Shown here piece by piece: positions 24,790 to 35,096 of a stretch of DNA of 64,000 bases. Source of the DNA: Flaccisagitta enflata (lineage: Eukaryota > Chaetognatha > Sagittoidea > Aphragmophora); contig OZ231126.1 of the NCBI GenBank assembly GCA_965153355.1, positions 84,320,001 through 84,384,000 of the forward strand, written 5' to 3'. How positions within the stretch are numbered: the stretch's first letter is position 1; each line of letters begins with the position of its first letter. The notes under the pieces were generated by a model. It had not been told where the DNA came from. It worked only from the letters and a program-made list of their open reading frames with translations, and ran no database searches. The position numbers and the translations under genes are program-made.

Positions 24790-24880
24790 CCAACTGCTCT
24801 CCAACTCCACTACCAGAGGAAGGAAATTAAAGTCAACGACCTCCAGTCACCAAAGTTTATCTCTACACTGGCGCTCATTC

Positions 24881-26471
24881 AGACTGTTAGGAATAGGCCC
24901 GGCCTTGGGCGGCGACCAACGGCAGATTATGGCACTTTCTTAGGAGCCTTGCTATTTTGTTTTCTGAACCAAAACTGGTGCAGAGACCCCCAAAAGGCCA
25001 AGAAATGGTTTGATTACCAGAAAAAAACCAAAGTGGCCCTAGATTACATTTAAATGTACATTTTTTTACTTGTTTATGCTATCAACAACCATAAGAAGAA
25101 ATGTAAAGAAAAAGTGTTGAGTTTGGCTATAATTGATTTTAAAAATTCCTGACCGCGTAGAAGTTTCTCCAAAGTGGCTAAATCATCTCTAACATCAATT
25201 TTGAAAATAATTAAGCCCTTTTTTGAACCTCAAATAACCTATTTACTCGGTATTTAATGAATTTTAACAGCCAGAAACGCATAATAGAATCACATGTTTT
25301 ACACTATTTAGGCTCAAAATCCTCAAAAATCTGTATTTGACCCAACAAATTGTTATTTCATTGCATCAGGAATAGCCCTCCAATGAAGATCCACAAAAAA
25401 AATCAACTCAATAACTCAAATCCTTTGCCCTCCAAGGAAAAAACACATATACTCAAATCTGGTCTCTGCTCGCTTCCTAACATCCTTATAAGAAGCAACC
25501 CTGTATTTAGTTAACTTTGTTAGGTCATTATCTGCTAATGGAGAATAGTTTTTGGGGAAAATCAGTGCTTATTTGAAAGATCTTTTTGAGTACTTTGATC
25601 TGAAAAAAAGAGCTAACTTCTATCTCTCTCCAATAAAAAGTTATTGGTTCTCAAAGATGACACCTTCTTGAAGCTTCCGATTTTCAAGATTGTCAAAAAA
25701 TGGCTATAATGGGCTTATTTCAAGCCCTAAAAATACCTCAAAGCATTAAGTTTTTGGCCCAAGTTTGATTTTTTATCACAGGAAAGAATTAAAAATAGCT
25801 AATTCCATTGATAAATGAGCGAAAAATCAAGAAATTCATATTTTGAGTAATTTTCCCTCTAATAAGACTGTTAGGAATAGGCCCGGCCTTGGGCGGCGAC
25901 CAACGGCAGATTATGGCACTTTCTTAGGAGCCTTGCTATTTTGTTTTCTGAACCAAAACTGGTGCAGAGACCCCCAAAAGGCCAAGAAATGGTTTGATTA
26001 CCAGAAAAAAACCAAAGTGGCCCTAGATTACATTTAAATGTACATTTTTTTACTTGTTTATGCTATCAACAACCATAAGAAGAAATGTAAAGAAAAAGTG
26101 TTGAGTTTGGCTATAATTGATTTTAAAAATTCCTGACCGCATAGAAGTTTCTCCAAAGTGGCTAAATCATCTCTAACATCAATTTTGAAAATAATTAAGC
26201 CCTTTTTTGAACCTCAAATAACCTATATACTCGGTATTTAATGAATTTTAACAGCCAGAAACGCATAATAGAATCACATGTTTTACACTATTTAGGCTCA
26301 AAATCCTCAAAAATCTGTATTTGACCCAACAAATTGTTATTTCATTGCATCAGGAATAGCCCTCCAATGAAGATCCACAAAAAAAATCAACTCAATAACT
26401 CAAATCCTTTGCCCTCCAAGGAAAAAACACATATACTCAAATCTGGTCTCTGCTCGCTTCCTAACATCCTT
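24881..26471. mobile_element. Pair of 598-bp LTR-like direct repeats (TRIM-like)
   Basis: 24885-25482 and 25869-26466 are about 99 percent alike by eye and each has inverted ends TGTTAGGAA...TTCCTAACA, as LTRs do. The spacer is only 377 bp extended by shared flanks (AGAC before and TCCTT after both copies), making 607-bp repeats at a 984-bp offset. A TRIM would give this, but so would a tandem duplication of one solo LTR plus flank; a target duplication is not seen. Confidence 0.6.
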
Positions 26472-27759
26472 CAGGATCGTCATTCAAAGAACAAAAGGTA
26501 TTTGGATGTTAAGGTATTGTCGTATCAAGCCTTAGATCCGTTTGTTACTAGGGACTCTTTTAGACCGACTGAAAGGTCTGAGAATGCGTTCACCACTAAC
26601 TTGATTCAGCCTTATGTTTTAAATGCCCGCCTGGGACTCGAACTCGCGCTGGTTGAGCTAAGGAAGAAAGTGTTTGAAATCGTTTGTTTCTCTCTCCAGT
26701 TATTCGTTTGCTAATCCCTCATTTCTGTTCTCTCATGTTCCAATGACACGAGCGGGATTCGAACTCGCGCCGATCGAGTCAAGGATGAGATTTTGGTTTC
26801 AACATCAGCCGTCAGTCAAGACGTCCATGCAAAGCGTTGCCTGTCTTCGTCTCCACAGTGAACAAAAAGAGCAAGGAAAAGCCAAAGTTAAGTACAAACG
26901 AACTTCGTTGAAGGTTTTGTTTGTTTTCAATCGTCATAGCGTTAAAGTTGATCATTCAGTTTTCATTGAATCCATTCACATTGAGACCGCCAAGTCTCTT
27001 ACGACTTTTGATACTACTTACAATGCTCAAATATTTTCAAGCCTGTCTTACGATGTTTCGTACTCAACCAGGGAATCAGCGAAAGGACAAGTGAAGGACA
27101 AGTCTAACGTTCATCGTTACCATCAATGCACCTGCATCGTGCTACGTGATGGTCGTCGCATCCGTTTCAAGTTCGGCATAAGAGACGTATCTGGTGTAGA
27201 TACTTACCCTCTGTCAACAAAAGATTTCAAGTCCAAGGACTGGGCTAATCTCCAGAGCGCCATTTTGCTAAAATGTGTTGTCCTCTGGCAACGTTACATC
27301 GCGGAGGCGACGGCGCACTAAGGGCCATGGACTGCGCTAGATGGCTCCTTGGAGCACAAATCAGCCCAGTGCGGCGGTCGCCGCTGGCGGGGGCGCTGCA
27401 ATGCCCTCAATGGCGGGGGCGCTTACAAAGAAAATCGATTTCCTCCTCGTCATCAAATGAACAACTCTTCTCATAATAATTCATCTTCCCTCATTGTGGT
27501 CTCGGGACAATCGTGTCTTCTAGACAAACTATCGTTTCTAATGTTCTCATGGACATCAAAGACCGTCGGCGTCTCTCATCTGGTTACTAAAAGACAATCG
27601 TCTCCCAAAGACAATTGGATTCAAACAAAAGATCATCGGCGTCTTTTCAATAGTGTTTTTACTACTTGCCACTTGGATTCGTGTCATTTTATCATTAGTG
27701 ATTGCTTGATCATCGTGATTGCTTTCATTTTATGCGTGACTGCTTTCATTAAAGAGTGA
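26472..27759 (+). CDS. LTR element 3' coding-like region (best ORF 26674-27321)
   Basis: After the LTR-like pair the element interior resumes. The best open segment, 26674-27321, has 215 codons and contains KVKYKRTSLKVLFVFNRHSV, DTTYNAQIFSSLSYDVSYST and a hydrophilic end. It overlaps in another frame with the end of an ORF at 26334-26714, and a 136-codon ORF (27349-27759) overlaps no known domain. Codon-like composition suggests former coding sequence, but I recognise no family. Two tRNA T-arm-like words lie inside (see findings). Confidence 0.35.
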
Positions 27760-27911
27760 TTGCTTTTATACTACGGTCATGGTCCCGCTTCATTTTATCC
27801 TATAGTTGCTATTATGGTCATTTTTGCTTACGATGGTCATTTTAGTCTCACTGGTCATTTTAGTGTCATTGGGCCGTGATTTAGCTCCGGTTCCATTTTA
27901 TGTCCTTTTTT

Positions 27912-27920
27912 AGACAGGGG
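27912..27920 (+). promoter_or_regulatory. Polypurine tract before 3' LTR
   Basis: AGACAGGGG directly abuts the TGTGATATC start of the 3' LTR, the expected position for second-strand priming. Confidence 0.55.
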
Positions 27921-28232
27921 TGTGATATCTTATTTGCACGGGTCATGCTATCTGAGTAAAAAAGGACCTGCCTCCGTTTCTTATCGCTCTCCTCGTGTGC
28001 GTGGTCGTCACGTGATCGTTACTTTTCTTATAAATACCAGTGTGAGCCTCTGCAAAGTCGAGAGTGCGCAATGTGCGTTTGGGAAGCGCCAAGTGTGAGT
28101 ATTTGATGTTGCTAATTGATGTTTACCGTTGCCTATTGATATACGACCGTTGCTTATTGATATTTAACGCTTTTATCTCTCTCCAATGTACTAAAGTGAT
28201 GATTATTTGTCATATCAGGTTTTGACGCTATT
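27921..28232 (+). repeat. 3' LTR, upstream piece (312 bp)
   Basis: Matches 17944-18255 base for base by eye; interrupted after GACGCTATT by the tandem insertion. Confidence 0.9.
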
Positions 28233-29444
28233 TCTACCATCGACAGGATTGCCGGTGCGTAAAGATATTTTACGTTGCGAAGAGTTCGCGTCCTGCGGAC
28301 GGGTCTATCAATGATCTTCTTCCTCCCAGCGCCGTCATCACGGCGCATTGAATCAAATTGTTTTGATCAAATTCTGTATTTAGGCCTAGGTCGTATTAGT
28401 CGCGCGTTCATTTCAAGTTGTATTTTCGCTTGTGCATGTTCTTTAAGGGCCTTTATGTTAAGTCTTCATTTGATTCTTTGCGTCGAAGGTAATCAAAATG
28501 AGTTCATTTGGGGCTCTGCCCTTTTAATGGTCACCTTTGTTTTCCAGCGTGCTTTTATGAGGTAGCCCTGGCTTTAAGCAGTCATGGCCCCCTTTATCAT
28601 GCCCAGTCATGTCCATAGTAGCGCCAGTGCGTGAACGGCTATTTCGCTGTTGTACAGCCAGAGTTGGCACGCCTGACCTTGTTCACGCTATTTGATGGCT
28701 GAAATATGTTCAATGGCAGCTTGTTTTTTCAATATGAAGATTTTTGGGCTATGGACTTCAAGTCTGGGGGCTCGTTTGCTGCAAGGAAAGCCGCGATGCA
28801 AGCACGCTTCTTCTTTGCAGGAAAAGGAAGCGATTGCCTGTGTTATGCCAGGGTTCCTCTTGCATTCCTCAATTCGCCAAAGAATCTACTCACATTTTCT
28901 CATCGACGCTTTAAAAGCTCTTGCTGTCGACACAGCTTGGGTATCTACCGTCGCGCCTCAACTCTAGCTGTCGACACAGCTAGGGTATCTTCCAATGCTC
29001 CAAAATCTTCAAATCCCGAACTCTTCTATCTCCTCAGAATCCTTCAAGCTCAAGATCGACGCCTGTGTTTAAATTTCTTCCTATTCTCCTTATTCAAAAT
29101 TGGAAACTACGACCTAGCTGCCTCTAATTTTCCAGAGGCTCAAAGTTGATTTTTGATTTGTGGGCTGTGTAGTTGCGGATTGCGGTAATAGAGGATTGAT
29201 ATATGTATATGAATATATATTATGTATATATAAATGTATATAAAATGTCTAAGTAATGGCTGAGGATGATGCTCTTTTTAGTATAGGCATTTAAGTTTTG
29301 AATAGATTTAATACATAGTTCAGATTTGTTTGTTAAGATGTCGGTCCCTGTTCAGTCGGGGCGGCAGTTTCCTTAGGCTCTCGTAGATCCCTATTCAGTC
29401 ATTTTTAGTCATGAATCTCCTCATTAGGAGTTTGGCATAAAGTC

Positions 29445-29905
29445 CTTCGTGTGACTTTCTTGGCTTGAAGTCCTGCGTGTGACTCTGCCAGGGGTGCCAA
29501 GGGCAATCCGCTTTTTCACAGCCTGGCGCCTGGTTCGTTTGGCGCAAAGTCCTTCGTGTGACTTTCTTGGCTTAAAGTCCTGCGTGCGACTACGCCAAGG
29601 GTGAGTTCTGTGCAGACTCCTGGGTTACAGTCCTGCGTGCGACTACCCGGCTTACGAGTCTTGAACTCTCAGCCTGAAGTCCTTTGTGTGACTTCGAAGT
29701 CCTTCGTGTGACTTTGCTAGCTTGAAGTCCTGCGTGCGACTTCCCTTATCTGGAGCCCTTTATGCAGTCCTTCGTGGGACTCCGCTTGAGTCCTGTGCGC
29801 CCTTTGTAGGATCTGCTGGCTTAAGTCCTGCGTGTGACTGTGCCTAATCCCAAGCCCTCTATGGGCTGTGCTGGCTTGGAGTCCTGCGTGCGACTCCCCC
29901 AAATT
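29445..29905. repeat. Minisatellite of AAGTCCTKCGTGTGACT units
   Basis: Irregularly spaced copies of AAGTCCTTCGTGTGACT and AAGTCCTGCGTGCGACT, spaced about 25-60 bp, inside the 5.7-kb element. Confidence 0.85.
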
Positions 29906-30329
29906 CCAGGTATGTGATGCAGATTTGCTATGTCCTGGGTCCTATGTGCATCCCTACCCTTGTTGCTTTGTATAGCTCCGCTGGGTTGGCCATCTATCCT
30001 TGAGGGGGTCCTTTGTCTCCCGTAATTACAGACAGACCTTGACTGTTTAGATGGCTTTTTTATTATTGGACTCGGTTTTGGACAGACGAACCTTCAATTT
30101 TTGGTGGCATAGCCTTTAAATTTTGAAGCAGGGGCTTGACCTTGACCTTGCTCTTAGTCAGACGGACCTTTTGTACCTAATCATTGTCGGGTCCTTCATG
30201 AGGCCCTGCTGGGTTGGCCCTTTGTCCTAAGGGGGGCCTGCGCCCTTGACCTCATTGTTACTGACGGACCTTGGCTGTTGTGCATTGTGCATATGAAGAT
30301 GTGCTGTTGCTCCTGTTATGCCTGAGTAG

Positions 30330-32960
30330 ACCTGCTATTGCGCCTGTGTAGCCATGCTGTTGCGCCTGTGTAGCCATGCTGTTGCGCCTGTGTAGCCATG
30401 TTGTTGCGCCTGTGTAGCCATGCTGTTGCGCCTGAGTAGCCATGCTGTTGCGCCCGTGTAGCCATGCTGTTGCGCCCATGTAGCCATGCTGTTGCGCCCG
30501 TGTAGCCATGCTGTTGCGCCCGTGTAGCCATGCTGTTGCGCCCGAGTAGCCATGCTGTTGCGCCCGTGTAGCCATGCTGTTGCGCCCGTGTAGCCATGCT
30601 GTTGCGCCCAAGTAGCCATGCTGTTGAGCCTGAGTAGCCATGCTGTTGAGCCTGAGTAGCCATGCTGTTGAGCCTGAGTAGCCATGCTGTTGCGCCAGAG
30701 TAGCCATGCTGTTGCGCCAGAGTAGCCATGCTGTTGCGCCAGAGTAGCCATGCTGTTGCGCCAGAGTAGCCATGCTGTTGCGCCAGAGTAGCCATGCTGT
30801 TGCGCCAGAGTAGCCATGCTGTTGCGCCTGAGTGGCCATGCTGTTGCGCCTGAGTAGCCATGCTGTTGCGCCTGAGTAGCCATGCTGTTGCGCCTGAGTA
30901 GCCATGCTGTTGCGCCTGAGTAGCCATGCTGTTGCGCCTGAGTAGCCGTGCTGTTGCGCCTGAGTAGCCGTGCTGTTGCGCCTGAGTAGCCGTGCTGTTG
31001 CGCCTGAGTAGCCGTGCTGTTGCGCCTGAGTAGCCGTGCTGTTGCGCCTGAGAAAGTGCTGTTGCGCCTGAGTAGGCCGTGCTGTTGCCTCAGTAGTCGT
31101 GCTGTTGCGCCTGAGTAGCCGTGCTGTTGCGCCTGAGTAGCGTGCTGTTGCCTGAGTAGCGTGCTGTTGCGCCTGAGTAGCCGTGCTGTTGCGCCTGAGT
31201 AGCCGTGCTGTTGCGCCTGAGAGCCGTGTTGTTGCGCCTGAGTAGCGCGTTGCGTTCCCGAGTATGCGTGGCTGTTGCCTGAGTAGTGCTGTTGCGCCTG
31301 AGCAGCCGTGCTGTTGCCCCTGCGTAGCCGCCTGTTTGCTGAGGTCAGTCCGTGTTGCGCCTGAGTAGCCGTGCTGTTGCGCCTGAGTAGCCGTGCTGTT
31401 GCGCCGAGTAGCCGTGTTGTTGCGCCTGAGTAGCCGTGCTGTTGCGCCTGAGTAGCCGTGCTGTTGCGCCAGTAGCCGTGCTGTTGCGCCTGAGTAGCCG
31501 TGCTGTTGCGCCTGAGTAGCCGTGCTGTTGCGCCTGAGTAGCCGTGCTGTTGCGCCTGAGTAGCCGTGCTGTTGCGCCTGAGTAGCCGTGCTGTTGCGCC
31601 TGAGTAGCCGTGCTGTTGCGCCTGAGTAGCCGTGCTGTTGCGCCTGAGTAGCCGTGCTGTTGCGCCTGAGTAGCCGTGCTGTTGCGCCTGAGCCGTGCTG
31701 TTGCGCCTGAGTAGCCGTGCTGTTGCGCCTGAGTAGCCGTGCTGTTGCGCCTGAGTAGCCGTGCTGTTGCGCCTGAGTAGCCGTGCTGTTGCGCTTGTAG
31801 CCATGCTGTTTGCTTGAGTAACCATGCTGTTGCACCTGAGTAGCCATGCTGTTGTGTGTGGGTGGTCATGCTGTTGCGCCTGAGTAGATGTGCTGTTGCG
31901 CCTGAGTGGCTTTGCTTTTGCCTCTGAGGGGCTCTCCCGTTGTCTGTATGGCCAGGCTGTTGGGTGTGAGCTGCCATGCTGTCGGGTGCATGTTGTCATG
32001 TTGTTGTGTGCGATTTGCCATGCTTTTGCGTGCAAGTTGCGCACCGTTGCATGCGAGCTGCTGTTCTGTCGCATGCCTGTTGCCATGCTTTTTCGTGCAA
32101 GTTGCCCTGGCTTTGCATGCAAGTTGCCCTGCTGTTGCATGCAATTGTCTTGCTGTTGCGTGTGCGTTGCCCTGCTGTTACGTGCGCATTGCCCTGCTGT
32201 TGCGTGCATGTTGCCCTGCTGCTGCAGGCGAGTTGCCATGCTGTTGCATGTGAGTTGGTGTGCTGTTGCATGCGTGTGGCTGGGCTGTTGCATGCGTGTT
32301 GCCATGCTGTTGCATGTGAGTTGGCGTGTTGTTGCATGCATGGGCTATTCTGTTGCATGCATGCTGCCATGCTGTTGCATTTTGTTGCCATGCTGTTGCA
32401 TTTTGCTATCATGCTGTTGCATGTGTGTTTCCGTGCTGTTGCATGCATGTTGCCATGCTGTTGCAGGTGTGTTGCCATGCTGTTGCAGGTGTGTTGCCAT
32501 GCTGTTGCATACGTGTTGCCATGCTGTTGCATGGGTGTTGCCATGCTGTTGCATGTGTGTTGCCATGCTGTTGCCATGCTGTTGCCATGCTGTTGCATGT
32601 GTGTTGCCATGCTCGTTGCCATGCTGTTGCATGCGTGTTGCCATGCTGTTGCAGGTTTCTTGCCATGCTGTTGCATTTGGTTGCCATGCTATTGCGTGCA
32701 TGTTGCCATGCTGTTGCATGCATGTTGCCATGCTGTTGTATGGTTGTTGCTGTGCTGTTGCACGCGTGTTGCCATGCTGTTGGATGCGTGTTGCCGTGCA
32801 GTTGCACGCATGTTGCCATGCTGTTGCATGCGAGTGTGTGGGCTGCGAAGCTGTTGCGTGCGAGTTGCCGTGCTGTTGCATGCAAGTTGCGGTGCTGTTG
32901 CATGCAGGTGTTTGGGCCGCAGTGCTGTTGCTTGCGAGTTGCCATGCTGTTGCCCACGAG
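30330..32960. repeat. 22-bp minisatellite, about 120 copies, with sub-blocks
   Basis: Unit GCCATGCTGTTGCGCCTGAG plus TA, 22 bp. Variants come in blocks: CCTGTG, CCCGTG, AGCCTGAG, CCAGAG, CCTGAG with GCCATG (to about 30935), then a homogeneous GCCGTG block (30936-31800), then diverged TTGCATGYGTGTTGCCATGC types to 32960. Because 22 is not a multiple of three and the unit has few stops, very long ORFs appear on both strands; they are not genes. Confidence 0.95.
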
Positions 32961-33790
32961 TTGCCATGCTGCCTAGTGAGTTACCCGCGAGTTGCTGCGC
33001 TGCTGTGTGTGTTCCCGTGGGCTGCCATGCTGCTGCATGTGTTGCGTGTGTGTTGCCACGCTGCCTTGCCTCTTATGCGCGAGTTGCCATGTCGCTGCTG
33101 CTTGTGTGCACGGTTTTTTCCGCTGATGTGCGTGTGGGCCTCTGTGTGGTTTCTGGCCAGGGCTGCCCCACTGGTGCATGTGTGAGCTGTTCTGTTGATG
33201 CTTGTCCTGATGCGTTCTCATTGCCTTGGTGTGTGCTCTTTGCCCTGCCGACATGTGTCTGCCCTCTTAATGCATGTTTGCCCCGCGGCTTTGGTGTGCT
33301 CCTTTTGCTGATTTGTTGCGTGTCTTGCCATTTGTTGCGCCGGCATTGCCGTTTTATTGCGTCCCTTTTGTCGCACTTGTCTTTTTCGTTTTTGTTGTGT
33401 GCCAGTGCCGTTTGTTTTGTCGCCCTTTTCGGCCCTTTCATATTGTGCGATATTTTCTGTTTTGTTGCTCTTTTCGGCCTTTTTGCATTGCACAACATTT
33501 TCTGTTTTGTTGCGCCTGTTTTGTCATTTTGCGCCCCCTTTTTTGCCGCTTGTTGCGCCCCCTTTGTTGCTCCTATTGTGGGGGCCTGTTGTGCCAGTTT
33601 GTGCTTGTGTGCCCTTTGGCTGTCTTGTCCCGTTGTTGGTGGGTGTTTTCCTTGACCCTTTATTTGTGGCCCGTGGCCTTTGTTTATTTAATTGTTTGGT
33701 TTTTTGTTTTCCTTTTTGCCTTAGTTTTGGGTTAGTTTTGGGGTTTTGGGAGCTTCGGCCCTGGATCATCTCCTGGCGTAGCCTTGGCCG
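32961..33790. other. T- and C-rich low-complexity stretch inside the 5.7-kb element
   Basis: Words such as TTTTGTTGCGCC, GCCCTTTTCGGCC and TTTTCTGTTTTGTTGC recur without a strict period. No gene recognised despite open frames. Confidence 0.6.
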
Positions 33791-33902
33791 CGTGGGGCTG
33801 GGCGGGTCAATGTGTTCAAACATCTCCCGCCTCTAAAGATAAGAGAGGTAAGGATGTCGATGGTAGAAGTCGTTTATTAGTTGGAACAAATAATATACTA
33901 TT

Positions 33903-34254
33903 TCTACCATCGACAGGATTGCCGGTGCGTAAAGATATTTTACGTGCAGAAGATAATGTGTACAGGAAGGTGAAGAAGTAGGTCATATATCTTAGCTTAT
34001 ATTTATATTTGATGTATTCTCTATCTATCTGTCATTTCTCGCTTTAATTTGTGCCATGTTTTCCTTTTCATATGCGCATGGCGACATTCAAATGGATTCG
34101 TCCCGCCGACCTCCCTATGCTCCGCCTGTGTGATGGCGTTTCCGGCCGTGGGGCATGGGCGGGTCAATGTGTTCAAACATCTCCCGCCTCTAAAGATAAG
34201 AGAGGTAAGGATGTCGATGGTAGAAGTCGTTTATTAGTTGGAACAAATAATATA
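33903..34254 (+). mobile_element. 352-bp short element with the same ends, in tandem
   Basis: Shares the first 42 bp and the last about 95 bp with the 5.7-kb element and follows it head-to-tail, separated by one CTATT (33898-33902) and followed by another (34255-34259). It looks like an internally deleted or minimal non-autonomous version. Confidence 0.75.
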
Positions 34255-34353
34255 CTATTCATGTGGCTCTGTACAATACAATGGTGTGCATTTTATACGT
34301 GGTGTTATTATTAGCGCGCTCTCCCTGGAATTAGTCCAAGAAAGAATCTTACA
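34255..34353 (+). repeat. 3' LTR, downstream piece
   Basis: CATGTGGCTCTG...GAATCTTACA (34260-34353) equals 18256-18349; the preceding CTATT is shared with the insertion boundary. TATGT, the outer target duplication, follows at 34354-34358. Confidence 0.9.
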
Positions 34354-34490
34354 TATGTTGTATGTGAACATATCCAGTGGTCAGGATCTAAGTGGTTTTA
34401 TAACTAACAACTAGTCATCCAAGGATCGCACATGGTCAGCGGTACCCGATGCCCTGCTGAGTGATCCAGTGAAGAAGTGGAGTGAGAGCA

Positions 34491-34928
34491 GGGCAGTAGC
34501 CCCAAAAGGCCGATGTCCTGTAGAACACAGGGGGATTTTGAGACGTCCGTCCGTCCTGAGGGGGCTCTAGATGGCTGATTTATGCCACTGAAGGCATATC
34601 TGAGGGTTGGAGGGCATAAGTAAGGCTTGGAGAGCAGATTTGAGGTTTGGCGGGCTGGTTATAAGCTGGGAGGGCTGATTGAAGGTCTGGAGGGCAGATT
34701 TGAGGTCTGAGGGGCAGATTTAAGGCATGAGAGGGGGGCTGATTTGAAGCCAAGAGGGCTGATTTTAGGCCTGGAGGGCTAAATTGAGTCCTGGGAGGGC
34801 TAATTTGAGGCCTTGATGGTCAACGGGGGGGGGGATGGACGGAAGGACGCAAGGACGGACGGACGGACCGACGTCTCAAAATTCCCCCCTGTGTTCTACA
34901 GGACATCGGCCCTATGGGGCCGCTGCCC
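34491..34928. mobile_element. Foldback (F) element with tandem interior
   Basis: The left arm GGGCAGTAGCCCCAAAAGGC, CGATGTCCTGTAGAACACAG, GACGTCCGTCCGTCC is inverted at the right end (GGACGGACCGACGTCTCAAA, CTGTGTTCTACAGGACATCG, GGGGCCGCTGCCC), about 70 bp per arm. The interior (34560-34830) is degenerate units of about 22 bp like GGAGGGCTGATTTGAGGCCT. Confidence 0.8.
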
Positions 34929-35096
34929 AAAAAAAGAGATAAAGTTTTTTCTCAACAGTTGAAACCATTTTCTAGTAGAAAGGAAAAGTGACAGGTAGGC
35001 AGGAGCGGAAAACCTCAACAGGTCGCTCAAGCGTCATATGGACAGCGGTTCCCGTTGCCCCATTAGTGTTATTTATTATAGTGATGTTGAGGTAAT

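Larger units (their letters stand above)
28233..33897 (+). mobile_element. 5.7-kb element with asymmetric terminal inverted repeats (Helentron-like or tyrosine-recombinase-like)
   Basis: It starts TCTACCATCGACAGGATTGC and ends with a block of about 100 bp (GGGCGGGTCAATGTGTTC ... GGAACAAATAATATA). The 12-bp start is inverted as GTCGATGGTAGA 32 bp inside the right end. Flanked by CTATT on both sides. Small hairpins (GGCGGG..CCCGCC and CCTCT..AGAGG) precede the right end. Asymmetric TIRs plus a 3' hairpin are the layout of Helitron2/Helentron elements, but a direct CTATT flank also fits a recombinase core site. No Rep-helicase or recombinase is visible. The interior is 1 kb of ORF fragments, two minisatellites and a GC-skewed stretch. 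Confidence 0.6.
17944..34353 (+). mobile_element. LTR retrotransposon-like element without recognisable pol, with nested insertions
   Basis: Two LTRs of 406 bp (TGTGATATC...GAATCTTACA) are apparently identical by eye. They are flanked by the 5-bp target duplication TATGT at 17939-17943 and 34354-34358. A purine tract (AGACAGGGG) precedes the 3' LTR. The interior encodes a long reading region (18699-21242) and another ORF near 26.7-27.3 kb, but no protease, reverse transcriptase, RNase H or integrase motif is visible. It is therefore non-autonomous (LARD-like) or carries unrecognised genes. Three insertions are nested in it: a TIR element at 22120, an LTR-like pair at 24881, and tandem elements splitting the 3' LTR at 28233. 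It lies 941 bp past the TTLL9 stop, in the same orientation. Confidence 0.85.

Noticed and set aside
30258-32881. Very long minus-strand ORFs (up to 668 codons) and + strand Cys-rich ORFs (up to 559 codons)
   Set aside because: They are translations of the 22-bp minisatellite, which is open in several frames because 22 is not a multiple of three; period-22 residues such as MATQAQQHGYSGATA show this.
30330-32960. CRISPR-like array
   Set aside because: Direct tandem units without spacers in a eukaryotic mobile element; this is a minisatellite.
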